Shown piece by piece: positions 1 through 5,283 of a stretch of 5,802 bases of DNA. The notes below the pieces were generated by a model. It had not been told where the DNA came from. It was given only the letters and a program-made list of their open reading frames with translations, and did not search any database. Both the position numbers and the translations under genes were made by a program. Origin of the DNA: Caldilineaceae bacterium (GTDB lineage: Bacteria > Chloroflexota > Anaerolineae > Caldilineales > Caldilineaceae); assembly GCA_012032975.1 (NCBI GenBank), contig JAAUPU010000232.1, positions 1 through 5,802 of the forward strand, given 5' to 3'. Position 1 is the stretch's first letter. Every line of letters starts with the position of its first letter.

Positions 1-719
1 CCAGGCGAACTTCCTCGCTGACTCCGGCGACGGCTGGGCACGCTGGGAATGGTCAAGTCGTAGTCGGCGCGCGTCACGGTCGTAACAGCCAATCCTTCCA
101 GCGCTTCATCAGAAACAAGTGTGACAGTGGTGGTAAAGGTCTCTGGGCGGGTGATGTCGCGAATCGTCAGATCGCCGATGATGTTGAATTCGTAGGAACC
201 GCCGACAGCGACCGCCTCGGGGAGTCCTTCGATGGCGGTGGGTTCGAACGTGATGTAACGATATTCGTCGCGCACAGATTGCAAGATGTAGCGGCTGATG
301 GATGTATTCCGACGTCGGCTATCGGTGGCAAAGTCGCGCGCGTCGATCTCAATTTGGCCGACTTGCGCCGTAGTCGGATCAGCCAGATCTACGGAGATGA
401 AGCCGGTGACCAGCGACGTCACGCCGATGACGGTCTTGTCCTGTCCCAACAGGATCTCGTCCACGAGAAAACGCGCTTCGGTGGCCGTCGGGTCAAAGTA
501 AAAGAGCGTCTTGGAGCTTGCTTCTGCCGGGGTTTGTGCGGCTTCATCGCTCGTCGGAGTCGGCTCGACCGGGATCGTGGCAGTCGGTTCGCTATCGGCT
601 TGAGCGACGCTTGAAGACGCAGCGGGTTCTTCTTCCGGCGTAGGAGTGCGTCCACATCCCACTAGCAGCAATGGTATCAGAATCAAGGCGAAAAAGGAAA
701 CAGCTTTTCGAGAGTTCAT
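1..719 (-). CDS. YceI-domain lipoprotein, C-terminus beyond window, frame break near base 32
   Basis: Starts at ATG (719-717) behind an AAAGGG ribosome site. Residues 1-21 are a lipoprotein signal peptide: basic SRK, a hydrophobic stretch, then the lipobox LVGC with Cys22 as the lipidation site, so the protein is exported and membrane-anchored. Residues 23-69 are a Pro/Thr/Glu/Ala-rich linker. From about residue 70 the sequence follows the YceI family, a lipocalin-like barrel that binds isoprenoid-type lipids in studied members: VTGFISVDL, GQIEIDARDFATDSRRRNTS, YITFEP, EFNIIGDLTIRDITRPETF and TRADYDLTIPSVPS. The family then normally reads VA.V..EV.L. That text (VAGVSEEVRL) is present but one base out of frame after Ser229. 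The uninterrupted frame gives RRRSQRGSS instead, which does not resemble the family. The function in this cell is unknown. It lies 132 bp downstream of the GH4 gene on the same strand, with no clear terminator between, so co-transcription is possible but unproven. Confidence 0.85.
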   Translation of the reverse strand, partial: MNSRKAVSFFALILIPLLLVGCGRTPTPEEEPAASSSVAQADSEPTATIPVEPTPTSDEAAQTPAEASSKTLFYFDPTATEARFLVDEILLGQDKTVIGVTSLVTGFISVDLADPTTAQVGQIEIDARDFATDSRRRNTSISRYILQSVRDEYRYITFEPTAIEGLPEAVAVGGSYEFNIIGDLTIRDITRPETFTTTVTLVSDEALEGLAVTTVTRADYDLTIPSVPSRRRSQRGSSP

Positions 720-851
720 TTGGCCCTTTCTTTCACTCCTCGCAACGTAGGCTAGATTACGCATTGGGCAGCGCTGAGACTGTGGTCGCCATTACGTTGA
801 GCAAAGCCGTTGGGAAGTCGTAGTGTAAAGCAGTGCTGCCGGGTCAACTCG

Positions 852-2252
852 TCAGTTCGCCAAAGCGGAGGGCAATGGCCAAGGCCGGGTCGACTGGCGC
901 ATGAACTCGCTCCAGATTTGGCGGGAGATGGATGGTGGGTGTTGGCCGGATCGATTTGCCCTCAACTGGGCGAGCCATTGACGCTGCTCTTCCAACATTT
1001 CGCTGGCCATGGCGCGGATTTCGGCCAGCGTCAACACCGCGCTGCTCAGCGGGTCCAGCGCGCAGGCATGGACGATCGCTTCCGGGTCGCCGGAGAGCGC
1101 GGCTTCGACCGTCAACCGTTGGACGTTGATGTTGGTCAGGTTGAGCGCCGCGCAGCGACTGGGCAATGGTCCAACCATCACTTTGTGCAGTCCACCGCCA
1201 TCGGCAACCATCGGTCCTTCTGCGCAGCAATCCGCCGGCAGGTTGGCAATCATGCCTTGGTTGATCACGTTGCCCTGGAAATGAAAGGGCCGACCGGTCA
1301 CAACCGCCTCGATGATATAGGAGCCGTACTCGATGCTGCGCGGCGGCAGCGCGGTTGGCTCGTCCGCGAGAATGTCGCCTTCGGCGTAGCGAGCGTCCAC
1401 CAGCCGAGACCAGGCTACATGCGCGCCGGTCTGACCGCCAAAGGCCGGCTCGTCGCAATAGAGGTCGAGCGCGGCCTGGTTCTTGCGAAAATAGGGCAGA
1501 TACTCGGAAAGATGGCCGGTCGACTCGGTCATAAAATAGCCGAAATGCCGAAAGGTCTCACCGCGCACCTTTTCGTTTGCGTAGTAGGCGGGTTGCTCGA
1601 AGCGTTCGCGCAGCAGCGGGTAGAGGTCGCGACCGCGATGTTCCAGACGGAGGAACCAGGCCATGTGGTTGATGCCCGCGCTCTGGTAGCTGATCTCCGC
1701 TTTGGGCACGCCAGTGTAGCCGCTGATCAGGTCGAGCGTGACCTGGACACCGTGACAAAGGCCGACAAACGGGACATGGGTCTGGCCCAAGGCCCAGCAG
1801 ATCATGGCCATCGGGTTGACATAGTTGAGTAGCGGCGCCCGTGGACAAAGCTCTTCCATATCATGCGCCAGCTCCATCGTGACCGGAATGCTGCGCAGCG
1901 CTCGAAAGATGCCCCCCGGTCCCAAGGTGTCGCCGATGCACTGATCCACACCGAAGCGTTTTGGCGTGAAGTAATCTGCCTCCGTCGCGGCCAGACCGCC
2001 GATCTGGAAGGTGGAGATCACGAAGTCGGCATCGGCCACCGCCTCGCGACGGTCGGTTGTGATCCAGACGTGCGCGTCGAGTTCGTGGGCCGCGATCACG
2101 CGTTGGGCGAAATCGAGAACCTGGCTGGTCTTGCGCGTGCTCGGCGCCATGAGACAAAACTCCAGCCCATCCAGACCGCTGGCCAGGATGTCAAGGATCA
2201 AGGTTTTGCAAAAGACAATGCTACCTGCACCAATGATGGCAATTTTGGTCAA
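852..2252 (-). CDS. melA: GH4 family alpha-galactosidase (MelA-type), NAD(P)- and metal-dependent
   Basis: GH4 enzymes hydrolyse glycosides by an unusual route: a bound nicotinamide cofactor transiently oxidises C3 of the sugar, a divalent metal assists, and the bond is cut by elimination. The 466-aa product aligns along its length with E. coli MelA as I know it. Visible motifs are GAGS (8-11, dinucleotide fold), ADADFVISTFQIGG (73-86), DTLGPGG (108-114), NYVNPMAM (143-150), GLCHGVQ (164-170, Cys166 a metal ligand), GINHMAW (193-199, His196 the second ligand), GYFMTES (238-244) and NLTNINVQ (371-378). The start is TTG with GGGAGG five bases upstream. The frame stays open to an ATG at 2399, but those 49 extra residues have no family resemblance. 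Two oddities: the usual acidic LMDID loop reads LMAPSTRK (34-41), and the last ~36 residues look out of frame (the alternative stop is at 844-846). The substrate could be an alpha-galactoside, or an alpha-galacturonide as for LplD. It is divergent from the lyase/dehydrogenase pair. Confidence 0.88.
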   Translation of the reverse strand: MTKIAIIGAGSIVFCKTLILDILASGLDGLEFCLMAPSTRKTSQVLDFAQRVIAAHELDAHVWITTDRREAVADADFVISTFQIGGLAATEADYFTPKRFGVDQCIGDTLGPGGIFRALRSIPVTMELAHDMEELCPRAPLLNYVNPMAMICWALGQTHVPFVGLCHGVQVTLDLISGYTGVPKAEISYQSAGINHMAWFLRLEHRGRDLYPLLRERFEQPAYYANEKVRGETFRHFGYFMTESTGHLSEYLPYFRKNQAALDLYCDEPAFGGQTGAHVAWSRLVDARYAEGDILADEPTALPPRSIEYGSYIIEAVVTGRPFHFQGNVINQGMIANLPADCCAEGPMVADGGGLHKVMVGPLPSRCAALNLTNINVQRLTVEAALSGDPEAIVHACALDPLSSAVLTLAEIRAMASEMLEEQRQWLAQLRANRSGQHPPSISRQIWSEFMRQSTRPWPLPSALAN

Positions 2253-2257
2253 GAGAA

Positions 2258-2263
2258 CCTCCC
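2258..2263 (-). promoter_or_regulatory. Ribosome binding site that fixes the TTG start of the GH4 gene
   Basis: GGGAGG on the minus strand, five bases (TTCTC) before TTG at 2252-2250. The protein that follows begins TKIAIIGAGS, the standard GH4 N-terminus with the dinucleotide-binding glycines at residue 8. This supports TTG over the upstream in-frame ATG at 2399. Confidence 0.8.
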
Positions 2264-2311
2264 GATTCAGGCTGGCCGACGGTGAACAACTCGAACTGAA
2301 GGAGTGCAAGA

Positions 2312-2325
2312 TGCCATCAATGGCA
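2312..2325. promoter_or_regulatory. Perfect 14-bp palindrome, candidate operator
   Basis: TGCCAT-CA-ATGGCA is an inverted repeat with six-base arms and a two-base centre. It lies in the 230-bp divergent region between the GH4 gene and the lyase/dehydrogenase pair, 60 bp before the GH4 start codon and about 30 bp upstream of the candidate plus-strand -35 element. Position and symmetry suit a dimeric regulator that controls both directions. No regulator gene is in the window, and the cognate protein cannot be named. Confidence 0.35.
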
Positions 2326-2355
2326 GAATTGAGCAACTTCAGCAGACAACCCATT

Positions 2356-2384
2356 TTGCCTGCCCACAGCCAAAGTGGGATACT
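2356..2384 (+). promoter_or_regulatory. Candidate sigma70-type promoter for the lyase/dehydrogenase pair
   Basis: TTGCCT (2356-2361), a 17-bp spacer, then GATACT (2379-2384). Each hexamer matches the housekeeping consensus at four of six positions. It would give a leader of about 90 nt before ATG 2483. An inverted repeat, CCCAC-N7-GTGGG (2363-2379), fills the spacer and touches the first base of the -10, where a bound repressor would block polymerase. This is a pattern match only. I saw no equally good promoter for the GH4 gene on the other strand. Confidence 0.3.
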
Positions 2385-2482
2385 GGTCTTCACCATCAAA
2401 CAGCGCTTCTATCCCATCGGATGTCGGTTGGTCTTTTGCGCCGGTGCGACCCCAGAAGCCCAATGACAAGGAGAGCCAACCC

Positions 2483-3385
2483 ATGCCTACGGAGACGCAC
2501 ACTCAAAAGCTGCGCGGCGTCTATCCCATCCTGTTGACACCCTTTGACGAGCAATCGCGTATCGACGAAGAGAGCCTGCGCAAGCTGATAGACTTCAATA
2601 TCGATGCCGGCGTCCATGGCTTGGGTGTAGCCCTGGCCAGTGAGATCTTCAAGCTCACGGAAGCTGAACGAGATCAGGTGATCTCCACCGTGGTCGACCA
2701 GGTAAGTGGCCGCGTGCCTGTGGTCATCAACAGCGGCGCGGCTGGCACAGACCTGGCCGTCTTTTACAGCCGCCGCGCACAGGAACTGGGCGCGGACGCG
2801 CTGATGGTGCTGCCGCCCTCCTTTATGCCCGCCGCGGGCGACGAGGTGGTCGAATATTATCGCGCGATTTCAGACGCGGTCAGCTTGCCGATCTTCATCC
2901 AGGACATCACCAACACGCCAGTCTCCGCCGAGTTGGCGCGGCGTATCGCCGAAGAGTGCGAGTGGGTCCAGTACATCAAGGTTGAGAGCCTGCCCGTCAC
3001 CGCCAAGGTGGTGGATATGGTGGCCAAAGCCAGCCATCTGTTGACCGTCTTCGGCGGCGCAGGCGGCGGTTACTTTGTGGAAGAGATGCGCCGCGGCTCG
3101 GTGGGCACCATGCCCTTTTGCACCCAGCCCGAAGCCTTTGTCCAAGTTTGGGATCACTATCAAGCTGGCGATGAGGCGGCCGCGCGCCAGGTCTTCGACA
3201 GCACGATCCTGCCGCTCAATCGGGTTGCTGGGCAGGGCGCGGGTCTCTTCTTCCAGGCCCACAAAGAAGTGCTGCGCCAGCGCGGCGTCATCGCCAGCGC
3301 CAAGGTGCGCAGCCCATCGGCCAGCATGGATGAGATGACGGCTGGCGAGCTTCAGCGTGTAATCGACCAACTCTATTCGGAGTAG
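2483..3385 (+). CDS. DapA/NanA-superfamily (dihydrodipicolinate synthase-like) lyase or dehydratase
   Basis: A 300-aa class I aldolase-fold protein, the usual length for the family. ATG 2483 is preceded by AAGGAGAG (2468-2475). An upstream in-frame ATG at 2375 would add 36 unrelated residues. Recognisable parts are GVYPILLTPFD (12-22), the SEIFKLTEAER helix (53-63), GADALMVLPPSF (103-114), LPIFIQD (135-141), QYIKVES (163-169) with the Schiff-base lysine Lys166, and VFGGAGGGYFVEEMRRGSVGTMP (from 189). It is unlikely to make dihydrodipicolinate. The GTTGE loop reads ALASE (50-54), the tyrosine pair of TPYYNRP reads LPPSFMP (110-116), and the catalytic Tyr of YN is Gln140. The proton-relay trio and substrate arginine of DapA are therefore missing while the lysine remains. 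I infer action on another 2-keto acid, perhaps a 2-keto-3-deoxy sugar acid, given the sugar-related neighbours. Its stop is 4 nt before the next start. Confidence 0.87.
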   Translation: MPTETHTQKLRGVYPILLTPFDEQSRIDEESLRKLIDFNIDAGVHGLGVALASEIFKLTEAERDQVISTVVDQVSGRVPVVINSGAAGTDLAVFYSRRAQELGADALMVLPPSFMPAAGDEVVEYYRAISDAVSLPIFIQDITNTPVSAELARRIAEECEWVQYIKVESLPVTAKVVDMVAKASHLLTVFGGAGGGYFVEEMRRGSVGTMPFCTQPEAFVQVWDHYQAGDEAAARQVFDSTILPLNRVAGQGAGLFFQAHKEVLRQRGVIASAKVRSPSASMDEMTAGELQRVIDQLYSE

Positions 3386-3389
3386 CGCC

Positions 3390-4415
3390 GTGAACCCACC
3401 ATTTCGAGTCCTGCTCGCCGGTTGCGGCGGCATCAGCCGCGCCTGGCTCTCCTATGCGGCGACCCATCCTGATCTGGACTTTGTAGCGCTGGTCGATCTG
3501 CTGCCGGAGAACGCGCGCACCCGGCAGACGGAGTACGACTTGGACGATGCGCTCATCGAAACAGATCTGGCCCACGCGCTGGCGACCAGCGCGCCGGACA
3601 TCGTCTTCAACTGTACGATCCCTGAAGCCCACACCGAGGTGACGCTGACCAGCCTCCAGGCAGGTTGTCATGTGCTTGGCGAAAAGCCGTTGGCAACCTC
3701 AATGCAAGACGCTGCGGCCATGGTCGCAGCCGCGCAGAGCGCCGACCTCATCTTTGCCGTTATCCAAAACCGACGCTATCTTGACGGCATCGTTCGCTAC
3801 CGGGATCTGGTGCGCTCGGGTCAGTTGGGACCGCTGACGACGCTCAACGCGGACTTCTACATTGGCGCACACTTCGGCGGTTTTCGCGATGAGATGGCGC
3901 ATGTGTTGCTGATTGATATGGCCATCCATTCTTTTGACCAGGCGCGCTTCATCGCCGACGCCGACCCTGTCAGCGTCTATTGCCACGAGTGGAATCCGCC
4001 CGGTTCCTGGTACGCGCACGGGGCGTCGGCCATGGCCATTTTCGAGATGAGCAATGGGCTGCTCTTCAACTATCGGGGAAGTTGGTGTGCAGAAGGGTTG
4101 CAGACGGCCTGGGCATGTGACTGGCGTGCGGTGGGACAATTTGGAAGCGCCCGATGGGATGGCGAGGATGTGATCAGCGGCGAAGTTGTGGTCGGCGATG
4201 AGGGATTCTTCCGACCCAAGCGACCCGTAGAGGCGGCGCCGCACACGCCCTTGACCCACACCGGCCACGCCGGGGTGATCCACGAATTCATCGAGTCGAT
4301 CAAGGAGGGCCAGACCCCGCAGACCATCTGTACCGACAATGTCAAGAGCCTGGCTATGGTCTATGCTGCCATCGAAAGCGCCGAAACTGGACGCAAGGTG
4401 CCAGTGCGATACTAG
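3390..4415 (+). CDS. Gfo/Idh/MocA family NAD(P)-dependent oxidoreductase
   Basis: 341 aa with the two-domain layout of the family, which oxidises or reduces sugars, inositols and sugar acids. The N-terminal Rossmann domain has VLLAGCGGIS (7-16), VALVD (32-36) with Asp36 placed to bind the NAD ribose, APDIVFNCTIPEAH (68-81) and GEKPLATS (97-104) with the conserved Glu-Lys-Pro; the lysine (Lys99) is normally catalytic. The second domain has IDMAIHSFDQARF (175-187), where Asp176 and His180 form the DxxxH catalytic pair. It closes with a typical HEFIESIKEG...TDNVKSLAMVYAAIES helix region. The start is GTG at 3390, with GGAG (3379-3382) seven bases upstream, inside the last codons of the preceding gene. 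The 4-nt gap suggests translational coupling with the DapA-like enzyme, so the two probably act in one pathway. The substrate cannot be read from the sequence. Confidence 0.9.
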   Translation: MNPPFRVLLAGCGGISRAWLSYAATHPDLDFVALVDLLPENARTRQTEYDLDDALIETDLAHALATSAPDIVFNCTIPEAHTEVTLTSLQAGCHVLGEKPLATSMQDAAAMVAAAQSADLIFAVIQNRRYLDGIVRYRDLVRSGQLGPLTTLNADFYIGAHFGGFRDEMAHVLLIDMAIHSFDQARFIADADPVSVYCHEWNPPGSWYAHGASAMAIFEMSNGLLFNYRGSWCAEGLQTAWACDWRAVGQFGSARWDGEDVISGEVVVGDEGFFRPKRPVEAAPHTPLTHTGHAGVIHEFIESIKEGQTPQTICTDNVKSLAMVYAAIESAETGRKVPVRY

Positions 4416-4431
4416 ATTCAAACGCGGTGTA

Positions 4432-4476
4432 GATTGGAGATTGGATGACGCCTGACCAATCTCCAGTCTCCCAATC
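4432..4476. repeat. AGATTGG-type inverted repeat in the convergent spacer
   Basis: GATTGGAGATTGG (4432-4444) is followed, after an 11-base loop, by CCAATCTCC (4456-4464), giving a perfect nine-base stem; a further CCAATC (4471-4476) can pair in a shifted register. It fills most of the 86 bp between the two convergent stops (4415 plus, 4502 minus). It could slow transcription from both sides, but neither flank has a T-run, so it is not a standard intrinsic terminator. The same short unit recurs at 5243-5269. Confidence 0.65.
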
Positions 4477-4501
4477 ACTAAATTACCGATTTCCAAAGCC
4501 C

Positions 4502-4927
4502 CTACAACGGCCAGTCTCGCAAGATCCTCTCGGTCTCCTCGGAATGACCGCTCTCATCGCGCACCATGTCCTCCAACTGCACAGCCAACCCTTTGTCACC
4601 GGCGGCTTCGGCTTCCTTGGCGCGCTGCGTATAGTCAGCAGTCGCCTGGCGCTCGGCGGCCAGAACAGCCTCGAGCATTTCGCGGTTGCTGCCGGCTGGT
4701 GGAACCGGGCGCGGCGTGGTGCATGGCTCGCCACCCAAGGCAACGATTTTGTTGGCCAGATATTGGGCATGCAACTGCTCGTCCGCCACCTCGGTCAGGA
4801 AGAACTGGGAGAGCTGCGGGCGGTAGGGTCCAGTCGCTTTGGCCGCGTAGGTAATGTATTGGATGATGGCGCTCAACTCGCCGGACAGATCCTCGTTGAG
4901 ATGGTCGATCAGGGTTTGCTTGTTCAT
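4502..4927 (-). CDS. Ferritin-like diiron protein (bacterioferritin relative, no heme methionine)
   Basis: 141 aa, one four-helix bundle. ATG 4927 has a perfect GGAGG (4937-4933) five bases upstream; the in-frame ATG at 4972 lacks such a site. The six expected iron ligands are all present with bacterioferritin spacing: Glu17, Glu50 and His53 (ADEQLH), Glu92 (AAERQ), Glu125 and His128 (RDESGH). In bacterioferritin the heme-binding methionine directly follows the second Glu; here that residue is Gln51, so heme binding in that manner is not expected. It is shorter than typical bacterioferritin (about 158 aa). It opens with NKQTLIDHLNEDLSGELSAI and ends ERILRDWPL. Likely a cytoplasmic iron-handling or ferroxidase protein, perhaps protecting against oxidative stress. 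Whether it forms a storage shell is unknown. No partner gene is evident: its upstream neighbour on the strand is 356 bp away. Confidence 0.88.
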   Translation of the reverse strand: MNKQTLIDHLNEDLSGELSAIIQYITYAAKATGPYRPQLSQFFLTEVADEQLHAQYLANKIVALGGEPCTTPRPVPPAGSNREMLEAVLAAERQATADYTQRAKEAEAAGDKGLAVQLEDMVRDESGHSEETERILRDWPL

Positions 4928-4951
4928 GTCAGCCTCCAGACTATCGTGATG

Positions 4952-4970
4952 GGCCGACGCAAAATCGGCC
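4952..4970 (-). promoter_or_regulatory. Small hairpin in the leader of the ferritin-like gene
   Basis: GGCCGA and TCGGCC form a six-base G+C-rich stem around a seven-base loop. On the minus strand the loop reads TTTTGCG. The stem ends 24 bases before the ATG and 14 bases before the GGAGG, so it would sit in the 5' leader of the mRNA. It could influence mRNA stability or translation, or be a DNA-level operator. Its function is not shown. Confidence 0.35.
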
Positions 4971-5014
4971 AATTTCGCGACTAAATTGAGTGCAGCACCG
5001 CAGTTGTATTGCCA

Positions 5015-5032
5015 CAGATTTCGTAGAATCTG
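5015..5032. promoter_or_regulatory. 18-bp inverted repeat, candidate operator upstream of the ferritin-like gene
   Basis: CAGATT-TCGTAG-AATCTG has perfect six-base arms and a six-base centre, 87 bp upstream of the ATG at 4927. That distance suits a transcription-factor site. The arms do not match a Fur box that I can recognise, so the regulator is unknown. Confidence 0.3.
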
Positions 5033-5138
5033 ATGCGCGTACCAGCCGACGCACCGCGCACCACGTCTCGAAACTGTGTACCTGCTTCAGCCGTTTTCAA
5101 TCGTCGCTCACTTCAGGCTAGATCGAAACCGCATCAAG

Positions 5139-5149
5139 TGTCAGTGACA
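5139..5149. promoter_or_regulatory. 11-bp palindrome TGTCA-G-TGACA
   Basis: Perfect five-base arms around a single G, of the TGTCA/TGACA kind found in several regulator binding sites. It is 39 bp before the plus-strand terminator stem and 212 bp upstream of the ferritin-like start, so no gene is clearly attached to it. It could arise by chance. Confidence 0.2.
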
Positions 5150-5187
5150 TTCGCATCCGTTTGAGCGGGTCGTCGGTCCAATCATTG

Positions 5188-5227
5188 GGGTGTATTCAAA
5201 GTCAGCTGAATACACCCTTTCTGTTTT
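5188..5227 (+). terminator. Strong intrinsic terminator, plus-strand orientation
   Basis: GGGTGTATTCA (5188-5198) pairs perfectly with TGAATACACCC (5207-5217) around an eight-base loop, and TTTCTGTTTT follows directly. This is the standard Rho-independent layout for plus-strand transcription. On the minus strand the hairpin is followed by CAATGATTGG with no T-run, so it would be a poor terminator for the LmbE/PIG-L gene that ends 67 bp away. No convincing plus-strand gene precedes it. Confidence 0.7.
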
Positions 5228-5242
5228 GGATGCGCGTTACGT

Positions 5243-5269
5243 ATCTCCAATCTCCTGATCTCCATTCTC
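5243..5269. repeat. Short degenerate tandem repeat of ATCTCC units
   Basis: Three ATCTCC units (from 5243, 5250 and 5258) spaced 7 and 8 bases apart, followed by a degenerate ATTCTC (5264-5269). It ends 14 bases before the stop of the LmbE/PIG-L gene. The unit is the same as the one in the inverted repeat at 4432-4476, read on the other strand. Confidence 0.55.
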
Positions 5270-5283
5270 AACCAGCTTGTCGC

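Larger units (their letters stand above)
4928..5283. other. 356-bp spacer with palindromes, terminator and repeat, no confident gene
   Basis: Lies between the end of the LmbE/PIG-L gene and the start of the ferritin-like gene, both on the minus strand. It should hold the ferritin promoter, but I find no convincing -35/-10 pair. From left to right it holds a hairpin in the ferritin leader (4952-4970), a short palindrome GTGC-A-GCAC (4990-4998), an 18-bp inverted repeat (5015-5032), TGTCA-G-TGACA (5139-5149), a plus-strand terminator (5188-5227) and a short repeat array (5243-5269). A plus-strand ORF of 43 codons (5033-5164) has no ribosome site and an Arg/Ser/Ala-rich product that I do not trust as a protein. 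No tRNA is seen. Confidence 0.6.

Noticed and set aside
810..1832. Long plus-strand ORF of 340 codons opposite the GH4 gene
   Set aside because: It is the antisense shadow of a clear GH4 coding frame. Its product is His/Arg/Gly-rich with no recognisable motif.
2253..2399. N-terminal extension of the GH4 protein to the ATG at 2399
   Set aside because: The 49 extra residues are not family-like and would cover the divergent promoter region; TTG 2252 has GGGAGG at the right distance.
2398..2411. AGCGCT-centred site resembling a LacI/GalR-family operator
   Set aside because: Only the central six bases are symmetric; the flanks do not match well enough to call it.
2375..2482. N-terminal extension of the DapA-like protein to the ATG at 2375
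   Set aside because: It adds 36 unrelated residues; ATG 2483 has AAGGAGAG upstream and gives the normal family length.
3699..4496. Minus-strand ORF of 265 codons opposite the Gfo/Idh/MocA gene
   Set aside because: The plus frame has the GCGGIS, EKP and DxxxH motifs; the minus frame has no family features.
4445..4984. Plus-strand ORF of 179 codons across the ferritin-like gene
   Set aside because: Antisense shadow of a gene with a perfect ribosome site and all six diiron ligands.
5033..5164. 43-codon plus-strand ORF before the orphan terminator
   Set aside because: There is no ribosome site, and its Arg/Ser/Ala-rich composition is what chance reading of G+C-rich DNA gives. Kept only as part of the small-RNA hypothesis.
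4432..5269. CRISPR or mobile-element reading of the short repeats
   Set aside because: Units are only 6-9 bases, with no regular spacers, no terminal inverted repeats around a transposase and no target duplication seen.
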